This document shows positions 19,849 to 23,222 of a stretch of 23,222 bases of DNA, in pieces. Source of the stretch: an uncultured Solobacterium sp. GTDB taxonomy: Bacteria > Bacillota_I > Bacilli_A > Erysipelotrichales > Erysipelotrichaceae. The position numbers and the translations under genes were made by a program. The stretch is taken from positions 1 to 23,222 of the forward strand of contig CAJJTI010000012.1 of NCBI GenBank assembly GCA_905194705.1, in the 5' to 3' direction. The first letter of the stretch is position 1. Each line of letters opens with the position of its first letter. The notes below the pieces were generated by a model. That model had not been told where the DNA came from, did no database searches, and was given only the letters and a program-made list of their open reading frames with translations.

Positions 19849-21640
19849 CCATTGATAGAACAGCCATGAAAGCACTTTGTGGAATAATAACTGATCCTAC
19901 AGCCTTCATTCTCTTCTTTCCTTCTTTTTGTTTCTCTAACAGTTTCTTTTTACGTGATATATCACCACCATAACACTTGGCTAAGACATTCTTACGTAAA
20001 GATTTAATATTAGTTCTCGCAATAATCTTACCGCCAATAGCAGCTTGTACAGGAATTTCAAACTGTTGCTTAGGGATAAGTTCCTTTAGCTTAACTGTAA
20101 TTGCATTACCTCTAGAATACGCATTAGAACGATGAACAATAACGCTTAGAGCATCAACTGCTTCACCATTTAACAAAATATCCATTCTGACTAAGTCTTC
20201 TTTACGATATCCAATAATTTCATAATCCAAGGAAGCATAACCCTTTGAACACGATTTCAGTTTGTCAAAGAAATCAAAAATAATCTCAGATAATGGAAGT
20301 TCATAGGTAATCATATTTCTTCCTGTATCAATTACATCCATTGTTTTATATATACCACGCTTATTCTGGCATAAATCCATCGTAGCGCCAATATATTCGT
20401 CCGGCACCATAATCTCCGCCTTAACATAAGGTTCTTCAATATGGTCTATTTTTGAGGCTTCTGGAAGATGCGCAGGGTTATCAATCTCAAGCATTTGACC
20501 ATCTGTCATATATACGTGATAAATAACGCTTGGTGCAGTCGCAATTAAATCAAGATTGTACTCTCTTTCAAGTCTTTCCTGAATAACATCCATGTGTAAT
20601 AAACCTAAGAAACCGCATCTAAAACCAAAACCTAATGCCTGAGAAGTTTCTGGCTCATATTGTAAAGAAGCATCATTCAACTGTAATTTATCTAAAGCAT
20701 CATGCAGATCTTCATATTTTGCTGCATCACTTGGATATAAACCACAATAAACCATAGGATTTAATTTACGATATCCAGATAGTGGTTCAGAAGCAGGATT
20801 AATAACATTAGTTACTGTATCACCTACACGAACATCTTTGATTGATTTAATACTGGCAGCAAACCAGCCTACATCACCACAAATTAACTCGTTGACATTC
20901 ACTTCTTTAGGGTTACGAATACCAGCTTCAAGAACTTCATATTCAGCCCCTGTAGCCATAAAACGAACTTTATCCCCTACTTTAATACTGCCTTCTCTAA
21001 TACGCACTAAAGCAATAACACCTCGATATGGATCATAGAATGAGTCAAATACAAGTGCCTGTAATGGTTTATTAGGATCACCTGTTGGACATGGGATATA
21101 ATTAACAATCTGCTCTAAAACCTGATCTACATTTAGACCACTTCTAGCACTAATTAAAGGTGCATTAGAGCAATCTAAGCCAATAATATTTTCAATTTCT
21201 TTTTTTACGACATCAGGTTGAGCATTCATCATGTCACATTTATTGATAACTGGTAATATTTCTAAGTCATTATCTAAAGCAAGATATGTATTTGCTAAAG
21301 TCTGCGCCTGTACACCCTGAGTAGCATCCACAACTAAAATAGCACCCTCGCATGCTGCTAAAGATCTTGATACTTCATAACTGAAGTCAACGTGACCTGG
21401 TGTATCAATTAAATTAAATAAATAATCCTGTCCATCACGAGCATGATATGAAAGTTGAACAGCATTTAACTTGATTGTAATACCTCTTTCTCTTTCAAGA
21501 TCCATCTCATCAAGTAGTTGAGATTTCATATCTCTTTCTTTAACCGTATCTGTCATTTCCAAAATACGATCTGCTAAAGTAGACTTACCATGATCGATAT
21601 GGGCAATAATACAAAAATTTCTAATATTCTTTTGATCCAT
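19829..21640 (-). CDS. lepA: Elongation factor 4 (LepA), ribosome-acting GTPase
   Basis: LepA is a translational GTPase related to EF-G that acts on stalled or mis-translocated ribosomes and in 30S maturation. The 603-residue product has the family length. G1 AHIDHGKST is at 13-21, G2 RGIT at 52-55, G3 DTPGH at 79-83 and G4 NKCD at 133-136, followed by domains II and III. The C-terminal region specific to LepA is basic ([17 protein letters not shown]) and ends near the hemW start. The ATG lies 2 nt after the fmt stop codon, with AAAGG about 11 nt upstream, so it is cotranscribed with fmt. Confidence 0.97.
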   Translation of the reverse strand: MDQKNIRNFCIIAHIDHGKSTLADRILEMTDTVKERDMKSQLLDEMDLERERGITIKLNAVQLSYHARDGQDYLFNLIDTPGHVDFSYEVSRSLAACEGAILVVDATQGVQAQTLANTYLALDNDLEILPVINKCDMMNAQPDVVKKEIENIIGLDCSNAPLISARSGLNVDQVLEQIVNYIPCPTGDPNKPLQALVFDSFYDPYRGVIALVRIREGSIKVGDKVRFMATGAEYEVLEAGIRNPKEVNVNELICGDVGWFAASIKSIKDVRVGDTVTNVINPASEPLSGYRKLNPMVYCGLYPSDAAKYEDLHDALDKLQLNDASLQYEPETSQALGFGFRCGFLGLLHMDVIQERLEREYNLDLIATAPSVIYHVYMTDGQMLEIDNPAHLPEASKIDHIEEPYVKAEIMVPDEYIGATMDLCQNKRGIYKTMDVIDTGRNMITYELPLSEIIFDFFDKLKSCSKGYASLDYEIIGYRKEDLVRMDILLNGEAVDALSVIVHRSNAYSRGNAITVKLKELIPKQQFEIPVQAAIGGKIIARTNIKSLRKNVLAKCYGGDISRKKKLLEKQKEGKKRMKAVGSVIIPQSAFMAVLSMDDDKSR

Positions 21641-21642
21641 AT

Positions 21643-22581
21643 TTACGCAAACCTTTTTCCAATTAAACTTCTTCCCGCACCATTTGCAAAATCACTTGCT
21701 TTCATCTTTGATTTACCTTCAAGCTGCAATTCATAGATATTTAAAATACCACCATCACAACTGATTTGCATAGCACCGTTATTAAATGATAGAACAGTTC
21801 CACTAGGACTAGTAGTTTCTTTTTCTTCAATTCTTGCTTTATAGAACTTCATTCTCTTGCCATCAATAACACCATATGCAATAGGTGCTTCAATTAAAGC
21901 TCTGATATGATTATAAGCTTCATGTAAATTCTCTTTTGCAAAAATAACCTGTTCTTCTTCTTTAGCGATATTTCTAGCTATAACTACACCACTTTCATCC
22001 TGCTCTATTCCTAGCAATTTACCATCAAGATATAGTGGTAAATTATCAATTAATAACTTTTTGGATACTACTTCTAATTCATCGAACAGTTCACTTGATG
22101 TAATATCAGGATGAATTGGATAATCTACTCTAGCAAAAACTTTTCCAGCATCCATAGCCTTAACCATTTCCATCAAACAGACACCAGTTTTCTCATCACC
22201 ATTCCAAATAGCTCTTTGAATTGGTGCACCACCTCTATATTTAGGTAATAAACTAGGATGAATATTTAAACAGCCATATTGTGGAGCTTTTAAAATATCC
22301 TCGGGAATCATCTGTCCGTAAGCACATGTAATAATTAAATCTGGTTTTAAATCTACAATCATAGAACTTTCAGTTCTTAATTTAACTGGCTGATATACAG
22401 GAATATTATGCTTTAAAGCTAATTCCTTTACAGGCGTAGGTTTAATTTCATGTTTTCTACCAACTGGTTTATCTGGTTGAGAAACTACTCCTATAACATT
22501 GTATTGATTTATAATTAATGATTCTAAAATACCTTTTGAGAAATTATGTGTTCCAAAAAATACTATTTTTACATCTTTCAT
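21643..22581 (-). CDS. fmt: Methionyl-tRNA formyltransferase
   Basis: Fmt formylates Met-tRNAfMet using 10-formyltetrahydrofolate, so that translation can start with formyl-Met. The 312-residue product has the catalytic domain with N106 and H108 in [13 protein letters not shown] and D144 in KAMDAG. These match the numbering of the E. coli catalytic triad. A C-terminal OB-fold region follows (about 205-310). GAGG lies 9 nt before the ATG. It is the first gene of fmt-lepA-hemW and is not linked to def, which is 9.5 kb away in this window. Confidence 0.97.
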   Translation of the reverse strand: MKDVKIVFFGTHNFSKGILESLIINQYNVIGVVSQPDKPVGRKHEIKPTPVKELALKHNIPVYQPVKLRTESSMIVDLKPDLIITCAYGQMIPEDILKAPQYGCLNIHPSLLPKYRGGAPIQRAIWNGDEKTGVCLMEMVKAMDAGKVFARVDYPIHPDITSSELFDELEVVSKKLLIDNLPLYLDGKLLGIEQDESGVVIARNIAKEEEQVIFAKENLHEAYNHIRALIEAPIAYGVIDGKRMKFYKARIEEKETTSPSGTVLSFNNGAMQISCDGGILNIYELQLEGKSKMKASDFANGAGRSLIGKRFA

Positions 22582-22609
22582 ATTAGATACCTCACTTTCT
22601 AACTTGTTT

Positions 22610-22618
22610 ATTATATCA
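22610..22618 (-). promoter_or_regulatory. Extended -10 promoter for fmt-lepA-hemW
   Basis: The minus strand reads TGATATAAT (22610-22618), identical to the element in front of the ABC operon. No clear -35 box is visible upstream; that region overlaps the -35 and spacer of the divergent rpsT promoter, so the two promoters may compete. The leader would be about 22 nt. Confidence 0.55.
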
Positions 22619-22623
22619 GTTCA

Positions 22624-22652
22624 TTGCAATTTTCGTGCTACTTTGTTATAAT
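22624..22652 (+). promoter_or_regulatory. Sigma-A promoter for rpsT
   Basis: TTGCAA (22624-22629, 5 of 6) and a perfect TATAAT (22647-22652) are separated by 17 nt, with TG one base before the -10, so it also has an extended -10. It is the strongest-looking promoter in the window apart from that of hrcA. The predicted start is near 22659, followed by a leader of about 29 nt with an AAGGAGGAGG ribosome site. Confidence 0.85.
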
Positions 22653-22687
22653 TCTACCGTTATTGAAGCAAGGAGGAGGTGTACCAA

Positions 22688-22954
22688 GTGGCAAATATTA
22701 AATCTCAGAAAAAGCGTGCTTTAACAAACAAAAAGAGACAAGCTCGTAATCTAGGTGAAAAAACAGAAGTTAAGTCAGCTATTAAAAACGTTTTAACTGC
22801 TGTAGCAGCTAAAGATGCTGAAGCAGCTAAAGTAGCTTACGACAAAGCAAATTCTGTTCTTGATAAAGCAGTATCTAGTGGAATCAAGAAGAAGAACTAC
22901 GCTTCTCGTCAAAAGAGCAGATTAGCTAAAGCTGTTAATTCAATTAATGCATAA
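22688..22954 (+). CDS. rpsT: 30S ribosomal protein S20
   Basis: S20 is a small helical protein that binds 16S rRNA early in assembly. The 88-residue product starts MANIKSQKKR with a GTG start codon at 22688. It is rich in Lys, Arg and Ala, and ends SRLAKAVNSINA. GTG 22688 lies 8 nt after AGGAGG. The in-frame GTG at 22679 is part of the Shine-Dalgarno itself and is rejected. A non-ATG start fits S20 of other bacteria (E. coli rpsT starts with TTG), where weak initiation supports autoregulation. It is a single-gene unit ending in a palindromic terminator. Confidence 0.97.
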   Translation: MANIKSQKKRALTNKKRQARNLGEKTEVKSAIKNVLTAVAAKDAEAAKVAYDKANSVLDKAVSSGIKKKNYASRQKSRLAKAVNSINA

Positions 22955-22985
22955 ATAAAAAAACGTGTTAACACGTTTTTTTATT
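22954..22985. terminator. Perfect 32-bp palindrome acting as bidirectional terminator
   Basis: A perfect dyad centred at 22969/22970 has the core CGTGTTAACACG flanked by seven A on the left and seven T on the right. Because it is symmetric, it can end transcription from both rpsT (+) and the convergent gene (-). It begins on the last base of the rpsT stop codon, and it contains the stop codon of the minus-strand gene. Confidence 0.88.
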
Positions 22986-23222
22986 ATATTCATGCAAGAT
23001 ATTATATTCTCGAAGAAGTTCGTTATAGGCTTCGTCTTGTTTCGTTTTCAATTTCAGCAAAGAAGATATTTTATCTTCTTTTTTTAAATAGTAAGCAAGA
23101 ATTTCTTCACTTTTTTCTTTCATTAGTTTTGGGCCTAAGTAAATCTCTTCTTCACTTAACTCTTTCCCTTCAATTTGTGTAGTAAAAGAAATAATTTCAT
23201 AATCTTTATTTCTTTCATTTAC
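22968..23222 (-). CDS. Partial hypothetical protein (C-terminal 84 residues)
   Basis: A minus-strand frame is open from the right edge of the window to TAA at 22968-22970, giving 84 residues of a C-terminus. The sequence is highly charged (many Lys and Glu), with no membrane segment. It includes IEGKELSEEEIYLG and then a likely coiled-coil helix ending NKKTC. I do not recognise a family. In B. subtilis the gene convergent with rpsT is holA (DNA polymerase III delta), but this C-terminus does not look like HolA to me. The last six codons lie within the terminator palindrome. Coding is supported by the long open frame, Lys/Glu composition and the shared terminator. Confidence 0.6.
   Translation of the reverse strand, partial: VNERNKDYEIISFTTQIEGKELSEEEIYLGPKLMKEKSEEILAYYLKKEDKISSLLKLKTKQDEAYNELLREYNILHEYNKKTC

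Noticed and set aside
22679..22687. Upstream GTG start for rpsT
   Set aside because: This GTG is part of the AGGAGG ribosome site, and S20 proteins begin MANIKSQKKR, which fits GTG 22688.
22968..23222. Partial gene considered as holA (by synteny with B. subtilis)
   Set aside because: The visible C-terminus is a charged coiled-coil-like sequence that does not resemble the HolA C-terminal domain.

Overview
The window looks like chromosomal housekeeping DNA from a low-GC, AT-rich member of the Firmicutes. Evidence includes a DnaK without the long insert that Gram-negative DnaKs carry near residue 80, an HrcA/CIRCE heat-shock circuit, strong AGGAGG ribosome binding sites, an RNase J, and B. subtilis-like gene neighbours (rsmD-coaD, lepA-hemW, def near rnj). 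The sporulation genes gpr and spoIIP, which lie between rpsT and lepA in Bacillus, are absent. A gut Erysipelotrichaceae-type, possibly non-sporulating lineage is my best guess; this is inference. No IS element, prophage, CRISPR array, tRNA or rRNA was seen, and no gene-free stretch exceeds about 120 bp.

Layout. Positions 1-369 (-) hold the start of an unknown small membrane protein with its own promoter. Positions 500-8991 (-) form one heat-shock operon, hrcA-grpE-dnaK-deacetylase-dnaJ-clpB. It is driven by a sigma-A promoter interlocked with a CIRCE operator (9031-9073) and closed by a strong terminator (446-489). Its unusual member is a lipoprotein polysaccharide deacetylase between dnaK and dnaJ. 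That gene's start codon lies inside the end of dnaK and its stop codon lies inside the dnaJ Shine-Dalgarno. Positions 9114-11421 (-) carry a tightly coupled ftsW-rsmD-coaD operon, preceded by a 14-codon leader ORF that owns the only good Shine-Dalgarno and overlaps the ftsW start by ATGA. Positions 11539-13984 (+) encode peptide deformylase and RNase J. Positions 14029-18278 (-) encode a two-gene ABC exporter whose permease has a very large extracytoplasmic coiled-coil insert. Positions 18355-22581 (-) carry rpsO, hemW, lepA and fmt. Positions 22688-22954 (+) carry rpsT, which converges on an unidentified partial gene through a perfect 32-bp palindromic terminator.

Together the genes cover protein folding and disaggregation (HrcA regulon), N-terminal formylation and deformylation (fmt, def), translation (S15, S20, EF4, RsmD), RNA decay (RNase J), heme trafficking (HemW), CoA synthesis (CoaD) and the envelope (FtsW, deacetylase, ABC exporter). 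The least expected features are the envelope deacetylase embedded in the HrcA-controlled chaperone operon and the coupled leader ORF in front of ftsW.
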